DNA of 14,032 bases, taken from Shewanella sp. GTDB lineage: Bacteria; Pseudomonadota; Gammaproteobacteria; Enterobacterales; Shewanellaceae. This document shows positions 5,985 through 13,568 of the stretch, piece by piece. The DNA lies in contig SDWK01000679.1 in assembly GCA_004195335.1 (NCBI GenBank), positions 1 to 14,032 of the forward strand, read 5' to 3'. Position 1 is the first letter of the stretch. The number at the start of each line of letters is the position of its first letter. The position numbers were made by a program, and so were the translations under genes. The notes beneath the pieces are model-generated. The model saw nothing but the letters and a program-made list of their open reading frames with translations. It did no database searches and was not told the DNA's origin.

Positions 5985-6833
5985 TTACTGTAGGTCTTCT
6001 TTACCAAATGCTTCATGGTAAGCAATCATAAAGTCTTCGCGAATAAGCTGCTCTAAATGGGATGCGCGCTCAGTGGGACAAAAAATCATAATATGGATAT
6101 TTTGCTCGCCCGCTGGACCACTATTGATATGGATATGCGGCTCTGGGCCTGGTAAATCAACGCCCGCATGTTTTTCAATAATATTATTATAGCGTTTCGC
6201 CACTTCGTGAAAGTCTTCACAATGCGCTTCAATTTTTTCGTGTAATTCAGGAAAGAGAGAATATAAGTTAAAGAATTCAACCACGGTAATATGAAAGTTA
6301 TGGTAGACATAGCGCTTCATAAAATTAAGGTTCTTGACCGCATAGGTAAAGAACATGCTGTTAGGTAGCGTCGCCGTTTTACCTGTGTAGTGGTATTGAC
6401 CGTGGTGTAGATCTATTTCTTGGATCACTGTCGCCATTAAATTATGTTCAATGACCTCACCACATAATTGACCCACTTCAATCCAATCGCCAATGACAAA
6501 TGAGCGTGAACTCGCACGCTGAATTGAGCCTGTAAAACACAATATAATCTCTTTTGATGCCACCACAATCGCGATAGCAATGGCGGTAACTGACAGTGCA
6601 AATTTATTTATCTCTGTCTGCCAAAGCATAAATAAAATCATCAGGATTAAGATAAATGTGCCGTTTTTGGTACGCGACATCCACTTGCGCTGCACCTCAG
6701 TTAAAAACGCGATATCACCACGAATTTTCGAGATGACAAAACGTTTAATCAGTGAGATTAAAACTATCACCAAGACGGTCAATAAAAGCTTATGAGTTAG
6801 TAAAAAATCAACGGCAATGTTAAGTTTATCCAC
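5985..6833 (-). CDS. MscS-family mechanosensitive channel protein
   Basis: 282-residue small-conductance mechanosensitive channel family protein of the inner membrane; such channels open under membrane tension to release solutes after osmotic downshock. Three hydrophobic helices are visible: about 13-33 (HKLLLTVLVIVLISLIKRFV), 57-73 and 77-101, the last being the pore-helix equivalent (ALSVTAIAIAIVVASKEIIL). The MscS beta domain follows (FVIGDWIEVGQLCGEVIEHN, 112-131) with TLPNSMF at 155-161, and then an alpha/beta C-terminal domain. The pore helix lacks the regular Gly/Ala ladder of E. coli MscS, so it belongs to a divergent subfamily and gating may differ. The start is GTG at 6831-6833, supported by AGAGGG 4 bases upstream. 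It is divergent from the GST gene, with a 225-bp gap carrying an inverted repeat. It appears monocistronic. Confidence 0.88.
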   Translation of the reverse strand: MDKLNIAVDFLLTHKLLLTVLVIVLISLIKRFVISKIRGDIAFLTEVQRKWMSRTKNGTFILILMILFMLWQTEINKFALSVTAIAIAIVVASKEIILCFTGSIQRASSRSFVIGDWIEVGQLCGEVIEHNLMATVIQEIDLHHGQYHYTGKTATLPNSMFFTYAVKNLNFMKRYVYHNFHITVVEFFNLYSLFPELHEKIEAHCEDFHEVAKRYNNIIEKHAGVDLPGPEPHIHINSGPAGEQNIHIMIFCPTERASHLEQLIREDFMIAYHEAFGKEDLQ

Positions 6834-6877
6834 AAAACCCTCTTTAATACTTAAAAAGTTGGTGCAATCCAGACTAG

Positions 6878-6902
6878 TAAATCATCGTAAATTAATGATT
6901 TA
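6878..6902. promoter_or_regulatory. Inverted repeat in the MscS/GST divergent region
   Basis: TAAATCAT, 9-bp spacer, ATGATTTA: perfect 8-bp arms, 25 bp overall. It lies 45 bp upstream of the channel's GTG start and 157 bp upstream of the GST gene, so it is a candidate operator for the channel gene. No regulator gene lies nearby and I do not recognise the motif. A palindromic TGACGTCA also occurs at 6920-6927. Confidence 0.35.
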
Positions 6903-7058
6903 AGCGTTATTGCAGATGATGACGTCACTCTAAGGTTATCATAGCTAAAAAACAAGTTTGCCTAAGCTGGCCACCTGCCCACTTGATATAAAGTTATGCT
7001 TAGTCAGCCTGCTAAATATAAGATATTTCGATAGTGAAATGGAGTTAATGTTATCGCT

Positions 7059-7736
7059 ATGAACAAGCCCTCACCTCTACCTGTACTTTACTCTTTGCGA
7101 AATTGCCCCTACGCCATGCGCGCGAGAATGGCTATATATGTTTCAGGCCAAGCCGTGCTGCTGCGCGATATCGTATTAAGCGATAAGCCTGCTCATATGC
7201 TCCAAGTCTCGCCCAAGGGAACGGTTCCGGTTTTAGTGCTGCAAAATGGCGAGACGTTAGAGCAAAGCCTAGAGATAATGATGTGGGCTTTTGGGCAAAG
7301 CGACCCTAGTAATTACTTAATTAGTGATGGTCCAAATACACGAGCCGAAATGCTGAGTTTAGTCGACCTTTTTGATACCGAGTTTAAGCTATGCCTTGAG
7401 AAGTATCGCAGCGCGAAACGTTATCACGACGAAAGTCTATTAGCGCACAGGTTAGCTTGTGAGCATTATTTGCAAGTATTGGAGCGGAAGTTATCTCAAC
7501 ATCCATATTTGATGTCTGACAAGCCAAGTTTAGCGGATTTAGCGATAGTGCCTTTTATTCGACAGCTGGCCAGAGTTGAGCGCCAATGGTACTTACAGTC
7601 GCCATATCCCAATATTAGAAAATGGCTCAACGGTTACTTACAAAGCCAGATGTTCAGTAAAGTGATGACTAAATATCCGTTGTGGCTAACCGCAAAATCT
7701 TTGATCGTTTTTGCTGCTGATAAGCCATTAAGTTAA
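7059..7736 (+). CDS. Glutathione S-transferase family protein
   Basis: 225 residues with the cytosolic GST fold. The N-terminal thioredoxin-like domain (about 7-80) carries a CPYA motif (Cys16-Ala19) at the active-site position, cis-proline Pro57 in KGTVPVL, and the glutathione-binding EQS at 68-70. The all-helical C-terminal domain (about 92-215) has the SLAD N-cap motif at 157-160. The active-site Cys in CPYA, where many GSTs have Ser or Tyr, suggests an omega-, beta- or glutaredoxin-2-like enzyme with thiol-transfer or reductive activity more than classical conjugation; the substrate is unknown. The ATG at 7059 is essentially the only start, since an in-frame stop lies at 7035-7037. The nearest GGAG (7041-7044) is unusually far away at 14 bases. 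A possible -10 is TATAAG near 7018. It converges on the RND operon. Confidence 0.88.
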   Translation: MNKPSPLPVLYSLRNCPYAMRARMAIYVSGQAVLLRDIVLSDKPAHMLQVSPKGTVPVLVLQNGETLEQSLEIMMWAFGQSDPSNYLISDGPNTRAEMLSLVDLFDTEFKLCLEKYRSAKRYHDESLLAHRLACEHYLQVLERKLSQHPYLMSDKPSLADLAIVPFIRQLARVERQWYLQSPYPNIRKWLNGYLQSQMFSKVMTKYPLWLTAKSLIVFAADKPLS

Positions 7737-7809
7737 CTGCAATTTTTGCAAATCCCCTGTTCTAAGTTCGGAAACCAATAGTCTTCCCGTTATCCAGCAA
7801 AAGCCCAAC

Positions 7810-7835
7810 AAAAAGCCCGACAATCGCCGGGCTTT
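7810..7835 (-). terminator. Terminator of the RND efflux operon
   Basis: AAAGCCCG (7812-7819), 8-base loop, CGGGCTTT (7828-7835): a perfect 8-bp GC-rich stem. On the minus strand it continues into five Ts (7814-7810), 25-50 bp after the permease stop. The plus-strand side has only CTTTGAAGG, so it serves mainly the minus strand, though it may also stop GST readthrough. Confidence 0.85.
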
Positions 7836-7860
7836 GAAGGTTTAAGCAAATAAGCTAGTA

Positions 7861-10800
7861 CTATTCAGCCGTTGGTGTTGGTGCTTCTGCTTTAGCACCT
7901 TTCCTCTCACGCTTGCTGAAGATACGTTCAACAACCACGAAGAAGATTGGGATAAAGAAGAGCCCCATAAACGTCGAGCTCATCATGCCGCCCAGTACAC
8001 CCGTACCGATAGCATTCTTACTACCCGAACCTACGCCCGTACTAATGGCCAGAGGTACAACACCGAAGCCAAAGGCTAATGAGGTCATCAGAATAGGACG
8101 CAGACGCACACGAACCGCATGCAAGGTTGCTTCAACTAAGCCCGCGCCCTTGTCATAGAACTCTTTGGCGAATTCTACAATCAAGATGGCGTTCTTGGTC
8201 GCGAGACCCACCGTGGTTAATAGACCTACCTGGAAGAACACGTCGTTAGGTAAACCACGAGCATTCATCGCAATCAATGCACCGATAATACCCAGCGGTA
8301 TAACCAAAATAACCGAGAATGGAACCGACCAGCTCTCATAGAGTGCCGCTAAGACCAGGAATACCACCACAATAGACAGTGCGTATAGCATCGGCGCCTG
8401 GTTACCAGAGAGACGCTCCTCATAAGATAGACCGTTCCATTCGACACCAAATCCTGGTGGCAATTGCTTAACCATATCTTCGATGATATCCATCGCTTCA
8501 CCAGTGCTAAAGCCAGGTGCCGTACCGCCTTGGATGTTCATCGCGGGCAAACCATTGAAACGCTCTAAACGCGGAGAGCCATATTCCCACGTGCCAGTAG
8601 CAAAGGCTGAGAATGGTACCATGTCGCCTTTAGTGTTTCGGACGAACCAGGTATCGATATCTTCAGGCTGCATACGGTATTCCGCGTCACCTTGAACATA
8701 CACTTTCTTCACGCGTCCACGGTCGATAAAGTCGTTGACGTAGTTACCACCCCAAGCCGTACCCAGCACGCTGTTTACCGCATCAATATCTACACTTAAT
8801 GCACGCAATTTAGCGTGATCGAGATGTATCTGATACATGGGCGAATCTTCCTGACCGTTTGGACGAACGCCCACTAGGTTAGGATTCTGTGATGCCATGC
8901 CCAGCAGCATATTACGCGCTTCGACTAGCTTATCGTGGCCTTGACCATCTCTATCCTGCAGATAGAAATCAAAACCGTTAGCCGTACCCAGTTCGATAAC
9001 CGCCGGCGGCACGAAGGCAAACACGAAGGCTTCTTTCATCTGCATAAACATGCCCATGGCACGTCCGGCGACTGATTGCACATCTTGGCCAGGCTCGGTT
9101 CGTTCAGACCAATCTTTCAAGCCCACAAACGCAAGACCCATGTTCTGGCCCTTACCGGCGAAACTAAATCCCGATACGCTAAATACAGATTTAACGTTGT
9201 CGCCTTCAGCAGTCAAATAAAAGTCAGTCACATCCTCCAAGACCTTTTTCGTCGCTTCTTGAGTCGAGTTTACCGGCAAGATAGCCTGAGTAAACAAGAT
9301 CCCCTGATCTTCATCGGGAAGGAAAGCCGTTGGCATACGCATAAAGATCCAACCCACTGCGACCGTAATGGCTAAGTAAACCATCATGGTACGACCGGCA
9401 CGTTTGATCATGGCAGCAACGCTTGCCTCATAACGAGAGGTCAATGCATCAAACTTACGGTTAAACCAACCGAAGAAGCCTGTTTCTACCGCGTGCTGTC
9501 CCTTCGCGATGGGCTTTAACATGGTGGCACATAGAGCCGGAGTCAAGATGAGCGCAACCATCACAGATAACGCCATAGCCGATACGATCGTTATCGAAAA
9601 CTGCCTGTAGATCACACCGGTAGAACCCGACATGAATGCCATAGGAATGAATACCGCCGACAGGGTCAGACCAATACCCACAAGCGCGCCGGTGATCTGA
9701 TCCATCGACTTCTTGGTAGCCTCGACAGGACTGAGTCCCTCTTCGGACATCACTCGTTCGACGTTCTCTACCACGACGATGGCATCATCCACCAGCAGAC
9801 CAATGGCCAGAACCATGGCAAACATGGTTAAGCTGTTGATTGAGAAGCCGGCAGCCGACAGAATCGCAAACGTGCCTAAGAGTACAACCGGCACCGCAAT
9901 CGTTGGAATTAGCGTTGCACGAAAGTTCTGCAAGAACAGATACATGATCAAGAATACCAGTACGATAGCCTCTATCAGGGTTTCTACCACGCCTTCGATA
10001 GACTTCTCTACGAAGGGAGTGGTGTCGTAGGGATAAACCACTTCCATACCTTGCGGGAAGAAAGGTTTCAATTCAGCAATTTTCGCGCGTATACCTTCAG
10101 CGGTTGCTAATGCGTTAGCACCTGTCGCTAACTGAATACCGATACCGGCTGCGGGCTTACCGTTATAGAATGATTCTACATTGTAATCTTCAGCTCCCAG
10201 CTCAACACGGGCTACATCTTCCAGGAACACCTTAGCACCGGTCGAGTCGGCCTTGATAATGATCTTCTTAAACTGGTCAGCCGTCTGCAGACGACTCTGT
10301 GCCGATACCGTTGCGTTCAGTTCCTGCCCGGCAACCGATGGAGAGCCACCTAATTGTCCTGCTGAAACCTGCGCATTTTGCTCTCTGATAGAAGCAATAA
10401 TATCTTGGCTGGTCAGGTTGTACTGAGTCAGTTTCAGTGGATCGAGCCAGATACGCATCGCATACTGGGCACCGAATAACTGAATCGTCCCCACACCAGG
10501 TACACGACTCATTGGATCTTGAATATTTGAACCGACATAGTCTGAAATATCATTCTTATCCAGTGAACCATCCTGGGATACGAAACCCACAACCATCAAG
10601 AAGCCAGCACTGGACTTAGCGACGTTAACACCTTGTGCCTGAACCTCTTGCGGTAACAGTGGCATTGCAAGCTGAAGCTTGTTCTGCACCTGTACCTGGG
10701 CGATATCAGGATCGGCCTCGGCATTAAAGGTTAAGGTAATTTGCGCATTACCAAAGCTATCACTGGTTGATGAGATGTAGCGAAGATGGTCAAGACCCGT

Positions 10801-11007
10801 CATTCGCTGCTCGATAACCTGAGTTACCGAATCTTCCATCGTCTTAGCCGATGCGCCCGGATAAACAGCGCTAATCACAACCGACGGAGGTGCAATACTC
10901 GGATATTGCGATACGGGTAAACCGAGGATAGATAACACCCCAGCCAGCATCACGATAATGGCGATCACCCAAGCAAAAATAGGGCGATCGATAAAGAAAC
11001 GTGCCAT
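7861..11007 (-). CDS. RND multidrug efflux permease, AcrB/MexB type (HAE1)
   Basis: 1048 residues, matching AcrB/MexB (about 1049 and 1046). It is an inner-membrane trimeric drug/proton antiporter. The N-terminus [20 protein letters not shown] is typical. Proton-relay residues are present: Asp407 and Asp408 ([18 protein letters not shown]) and the TM10 lysine in [10 protein letters not shown] (Lys938, matching AcrB Lys940). Phenylalanines of the distal drug pocket align with AcrB: Phe136, Phe178, Phe609, Phe614, Phe616 and Phe627, the last four offset by one. The switch-loop region reads [12 protein letters not shown]. Nothing suggests inactivation. It starts 9 bases after the adaptor gene, whose TAG stop overlaps the AGGG ribosome binding site, so translational coupling is likely. 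No TolC-type channel gene is adjacent; one encoded elsewhere must be used. Broad drug, dye and bile-salt export is the family expectation, not shown here. Confidence 0.97.
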   Translation of the reverse strand: MARFFIDRPIFAWVIAIIVMLAGVLSILGLPVSQYPSIAPPSVVISAVYPGASAKTMEDSVTQVIEQRMTGLDHLRYISSTSDSFGNAQITLTFNAEADPDIAQVQVQNKLQLAMPLLPQEVQAQGVNVAKSSAGFLMVVGFVSQDGSLDKNDISDYVGSNIQDPMSRVPGVGTIQLFGAQYAMRIWLDPLKLTQYNLTSQDIIASIREQNAQVSAGQLGGSPSVAGQELNATVSAQSRLQTADQFKKIIIKADSTGAKVFLEDVARVELGAEDYNVESFYNGKPAAGIGIQLATGANALATAEGIRAKIAELKPFFPQGMEVVYPYDTTPFVEKSIEGVVETLIEAIVLVFLIMYLFLQNFRATLIPTIAVPVVLLGTFAILSAAGFSINSLTMFAMVLAIGLLVDDAIVVVENVERVMSEEGLSPVEATKKSMDQITGALVGIGLTLSAVFIPMAFMSGSTGVIYRQFSITIVSAMALSVMVALILTPALCATMLKPIAKGQHAVETGFFGWFNRKFDALTSRYEASVAAMIKRAGRTMMVYLAITVAVGWIFMRMPTAFLPDEDQGILFTQAILPVNSTQEATKKVLEDVTDFYLTAEGDNVKSVFSVSGFSFAGKGQNMGLAFVGLKDWSERTEPGQDVQSVAGRAMGMFMQMKEAFVFAFVPPAVIELGTANGFDFYLQDRDGQGHDKLVEARNMLLGMASQNPNLVGVRPNGQEDSPMYQIHLDHAKLRALSVDIDAVNSVLGTAWGGNYVNDFIDRGRVKKVYVQGDAEYRMQPEDIDTWFVRNTKGDMVPFSAFATGTWEYGSPRLERFNGLPAMNIQGGTAPGFSTGEAMDIIEDMVKQLPPGFGVEWNGLSYEERLSGNQAPMLYALSIVVVFLVLAALYESWSVPFSVILVIPLGIIGALIAMNARGLPNDVFFQVGLLTTVGLATKNAILIVEFAKEFYDKGAGLVEATLHAVRVRLRPILMTSLAFGFGVVPLAISTGVGSGSKNAIGTGVLGGMMSSTFMGLFFIPIFFVVVERIFSKRERKGAKAEAPTPTAE

Positions 11008-11016
11008 AGTTCTACC

Positions 11017-12174
11017 CTATTTCTGTTGTTGTGCTTGAGATTTCTTATCCGCCACGAGCGGGCCCGCTTTAACAGGTGCACCTGGGCGAATCTTTTGAAG
11101 GCCTTCAACAATAAGTTGATCACCTACAGTTAAACCATCAGTAATACGCCACTGGTTATTAATCACTTCAGCAGTCGTCACTATTCGAGCGGCCACTTTA
11201 CCTTCAGCATCGATAACCATTGCAACGGCTTCACCTTTGGTATTACGCGTAATCGCTCTTTGAGGGACTAAAATCGCTTCAGGATCGGTACCGGTATTGA
11301 GCACTGCACGTACATACATGCCTGGCATTAATACGCCATCAGGATTAGGAAACTCTGCGCGCAAAATAACTGAACCAGTGTCTTCATTGACACTCACTTC
11401 AGCGAACTGCAACACACCATCGTGCATGTATGTCGTACCGTCTTCCAAAATCAGCTGCACACCCGCGTTATCAGCCGCCTTGAGTTGACCCTGTTTTAAC
11501 TTAGATTTCAGACGTAACATTTGCGCACTCGATTGCGCAATCTCGATATTAATGGGATCGAGTTGCTGAATGGTCGCTAATGTCTGAGTTTGATTTGCCG
11601 TAACAAGTGCACCTGCAGTCACTGAAGATTTACCCACTCGCCCTGCAATAGGCGCACGCACTTCGGTGTACTTAAGATTAATGTTTGCAGTATTAATCGC
11701 CGCTTCAGCAACGGTAACTCTTGCTAATGCTTCTTTGTAAGCCGCATCGGCTTCATCATAGTCCTGCTCGCTTATAGAATTAAGCGTGACCAACTTTTCA
11801 AAACGTAATGCTTTTGCTTTCGCAGAGACTAAGTTAGCTTGTGCGCTTTTAAGATCCGCTTCAGCACTGATCAGTGCTGCAGTGTAAGTCGCTGAATCAA
11901 TCTGATATAAAGATTGACCTTTTTCAACATCTTTCCCTTCCACAAAGCCGCGAGTAATAATGATACCGCTAACTTGAGGACGAACCTCCGCTTCCAAATA
12001 GGCTTTACTACGACCAGGCAATTCAACCAAAATTGATTGAGGCTTTGCCTCTACTTTTATAACACCTACTTCCATAGGTCCACGTTCCTGCGGCCCTTGT
12101 TCAGGTTTTTGTCCACAAGCAGTTATCCATAACGCCACACTTAAAACAGAGGCAATTTTCACTATTTGCCGCAT
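11017..12174 (-). CDS. RND efflux periplasmic adaptor lipoprotein, AcrA/MexA type
   Basis: 385-residue membrane-fusion protein linking the permease to an outer-membrane channel. A lipoprotein signal ends in LWITAC with lipidated Cys20 followed by Gly21. Residues 53-72 (PGRSKAYLEAEVRPQVSGII) open the lipoyl/barrel-sandwich domain. An alpha-helical hairpin spans about 97-168, and its tip sequence starting at Arg124 (RFEKLVTLNSIS) matches the RxxxLxxxxxxS channel-docking motif of AcrA-type adaptors. The second lipoyl half (TEVRAPIAGRVGKSSVTAGA) and the beta-barrel and membrane-proximal domains follow. The ATG at 12174 has AGGAG 5 bases upstream. It is the first gene of the operon and has no adjacent TetR-like repressor, unlike acrR-acrAB. 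On the minus strand TAGAAT around 12229-12234 is a possible -10, with a poor -35. Confidence 0.95.
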   Translation of the reverse strand: MRQIVKIASVLSVALWITACGQKPEQGPQERGPMEVGVIKVEAKPQSILVELPGRSKAYLEAEVRPQVSGIIITRGFVEGKDVEKGQSLYQIDSATYTAALISAEADLKSAQANLVSAKAKALRFEKLVTLNSISEQDYDEADAAYKEALARVTVAEAAINTANINLKYTEVRAPIAGRVGKSSVTAGALVTANQTQTLATIQQLDPINIEIAQSSAQMLRLKSKLKQGQLKAADNAGVQLILEDGTTYMHDGVLQFAEVSVNEDTGSVILRAEFPNPDGVLMPGMYVRAVLNTGTDPEAILVPQRAITRNTKGEAVAMVIDAEGKVAARIVTTAEVINNQWRITDGLTVGDQLIVEGLQKIRPGAPVKAGPLVADKKSQAQQQK

Positions 12175-12503
12175 GAGAACTCCTAATAAAGCTATCTATC
12201 AAACATAACAATCCGAGCAGCAGGAAATTCTACGGCTTCATTTATTGACAGCATAATTTTTGTGTAAGATTTGAACCTGTCTTTATCTCATAACTGGGCC
12301 CTCTCAACAAGGAGTACAAGCCTTAAATTTTGTAAACAAATGCAAATTTCCTCCTTAAATCAGCGATTTGTGTTGCGTATGAGTTAAATTTAACATCCTT
12401 GGTTCATCCTTGTTACCTGTTTGTTTTTTTACAAGTGCCGAGTATGCCTCAAACTCACCATTACATTCACAGCTTAACCCCAAGCCAGCCAACGATCCGT
12501 TCA
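12175..12503. other. Regulatory region between the RND operon and torF
   Basis: No protein gene is seen here. Left part: promoter of the RND operon (minus). Visible structures are the dyad TTTGTAAACAAA (12329-12340) flanked by AAGGAG/CTCCTT arms (12309-12355), the perfect 12-bp palindrome GTTAAATTTAAC (12383-12394), and a direct repeat of two adjacent 11-mers CATCCTTGGTT/CATCCTTGTTA (12394-12415). A seven-T run at 12424-12430 has no stem before it, so I do not call a terminator. Confidence 0.5.
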
Positions 12504-12519
12504 TTCATAATTGTTCATA
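12504..12519 (+). promoter_or_regulatory. TorR operator upstream of torF
   Basis: TTCATA-ATTG-TTCATA is an exact match to the direct repeat TTCATA-N4-TTCATA reported as the TorR binding site of Shewanella oneidensis (torECAD, torR and torF promoters; Bordi et al., J Bacteriol 2004, from memory). That work placed the torF operator at -74. Here the centre (12511.5) is 73-74 bases before the start expected from the -10 box TATAGT at 12572-12577. TorR is the response regulator activated by TorS in the presence of TMAO. Confidence 0.88.
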
Positions 12520-12520
12520 T

Positions 12521-12545
12521 TATGACGTTATTGATTCACGTCATA
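12521..12545. promoter_or_regulatory. Inverted repeat between TorR operator and torF promoter
   Basis: TATGACGT, 9-bp spacer TATTGATTC, ACGTCATA: perfect 8-bp arms, centred about 51 bases before the predicted torF start and touching the TorR site. It includes TTGATTCACGTCAT, a partial match to the FNR/EtrA consensus (TTGAT-N4-ATCAA) with a good left half and an imperfect right half. It may bind a second regulator; which one is unknown. Confidence 0.4.
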
Positions 12546-12571
12546 TCCCATCGCCATTCATAAGTTAACCC

Positions 12572-12577
12572 TATAGT
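12572..12577 (+). promoter_or_regulatory. Predicted -10 box of torF
   Basis: TATAGT differs from TATAAT at one position. No good -35 is present 16-18 bases upstream (sequence around TCGCCA), as expected for an activator-dependent promoter. Its distance from the TorR operator agrees with the published torF geometry. It is flanked by two GTTAAC palindromes (12564-12569, 12587-12592). Confidence 0.6.
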
Positions 12578-12609
12578 AACAACTGTGTTAACAAATAATT
12601 CAATATGAG

Positions 12610-13368
12610 ATGAGAACCATGACTATCCAGATGAAACTACAGTACAAGATACTTTTAGGCGGACTACTACTCTCCGCGGCTTCATTTGCACAAGCCGAAA
12701 ATGAAGCTGAGGTTCTCGGTGGCACAATCAGTGGCAACCTGACCTTTGCTTCCGATTATGTATTCCGTGGCGAGTCTGAAACCATGGATGGTGATGTCCC
12801 GGTAGTTCAAGGGACACTAGGTTGGGGCAATAATGATGGTTGGTATGGCGGTGTATTTGCGTCAAATATCAAATTTGCCGATCCCAATCTGGAAATCGTT
12901 ACCGCACCCTATATTGGAAAGGCCGGTGAGTTCGGTGACAGCGGTATCACTTATGATGTCATGGTGTTCTCATATCTTTATCCGGGTGCTTCTTACTCCA
13001 ACTACACCGAACTCTGGATGAAAGTCGGTAAGCAGTTCGGTCAGGCCAACATCCAACTCGAAGTGACTCCTACAATCGATGACTGGTTTGGTGTCGATGG
13101 TTGGCAAGGCGTTAACTATTCAATTCACCCAAGCTATGCATTCAACAATGGTCTGAAAATATCGGGTTCTGTTGGTTATCAAGATCTTGATGGGGACAAT
13201 GCGGAAGGCTGGGGACACTGGAACTTAGGTTTCAGCAAAGCATTTTATGGCCTGAACTTCGACCTTAGATATCACGGCAGTACCGTCGATGAGACTCACA
13301 AGGTTTATGGTACGCAGACAGAAATTTTTGATGACCGTGTCGTTATCGGCATCAACAAGAGTTTCTAA
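12610..13368 (+). CDS. torF: TorF-family outer-membrane protein (putative porin)
   Basis: 252 residues (249 or 245 if translation begins at the in-frame ATGs 12619 or 12631; none has a strong ribosome binding site). A clear signal peptide, KLQYKILLGGLLLSAASFAQ, ends at AQA before Glu30. The mature protein begins ISGNLTFASDYVFRGES, characteristic of the TorF-family putative porins (TIGR02001/Gcw_chp). It shows alternating beta-strand patterns, many Gly/Tyr/Trp residues and a C-terminal Phe after VVIGINKS, an outer-membrane assembly signal. The upstream TorR operator and matching promoter geometry make this the counterpart of S. oneidensis torF, which is induced by TorR with TMAO. Its molecular role is unknown; a link to TMAO uptake or respiration has been proposed. 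The gene is alone and followed by a strong terminator. The tor structural operon is not in this window. Confidence 0.88.
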   Translation: MRTMTIQMKLQYKILLGGLLLSAASFAQAENEAEVLGGTISGNLTFASDYVFRGESETMDGDVPVVQGTLGWGNNDGWYGGVFASNIKFADPNLEIVTAPYIGKAGEFGDSGITYDVMVFSYLYPGASYSNYTELWMKVGKQFGQANIQLEVTPTIDDWFGVDGWQGVNYSIHPSYAFNNGLKISGSVGYQDLDGDNAEGWGHWNLGFSKAFYGLNFDLRYHGSTVDETHKVYGTQTEIFDDRVVIGINKSF

Positions 13369-13430
13369 TTTTCATCGTTTAACTTGTTAACTCTTGAACA
13401 AGCTTATTGCTCACTTCCCAGCATCTCTTT

Positions 13431-13457
13431 GCCAGCCCTAACAAGCTGGCTTTTTTT
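13431..13457 (+). terminator. Rho-independent terminator of torF
   Basis: GCCAGC (13431-13436), 8-base loop, GCTGGC (13445-13450), then seven Ts (13451-13457), about 60 bp after the torF stop. The opposite strand has no T-run, so it acts only on the plus strand. Confidence 0.9.
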
Positions 13458-13568
13458 CTGTTAAAAACTCTCTCTTAAAACCCCAAGCCCTCAAGCTAGA
13501 TCCTGAAACCAGTTCAAGATGACGGCTAAGGCTGATGTCTTACCACTTATAACTTACAGCTACTGGCT

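Noticed and set aside
7048..7050. ATG with nearby GGAG upstream of the GST gene as an alternative start
   Set aside because: It is out of frame with the GST coding sequence, and an in-frame stop at 7035-7037 leaves 7059 as the only sensible start.
9076..10030. Open frames of about 100 codons opposite the RND permease gene
   Set aside because: They are antisense shadows of a highly conserved coding sequence, without ribosome binding sites or recognisable domains.
12424..12430. T-run upstream of torF as a terminator
   Set aside because: No stem precedes it on the plus strand and no plus-strand transcript is expected there.
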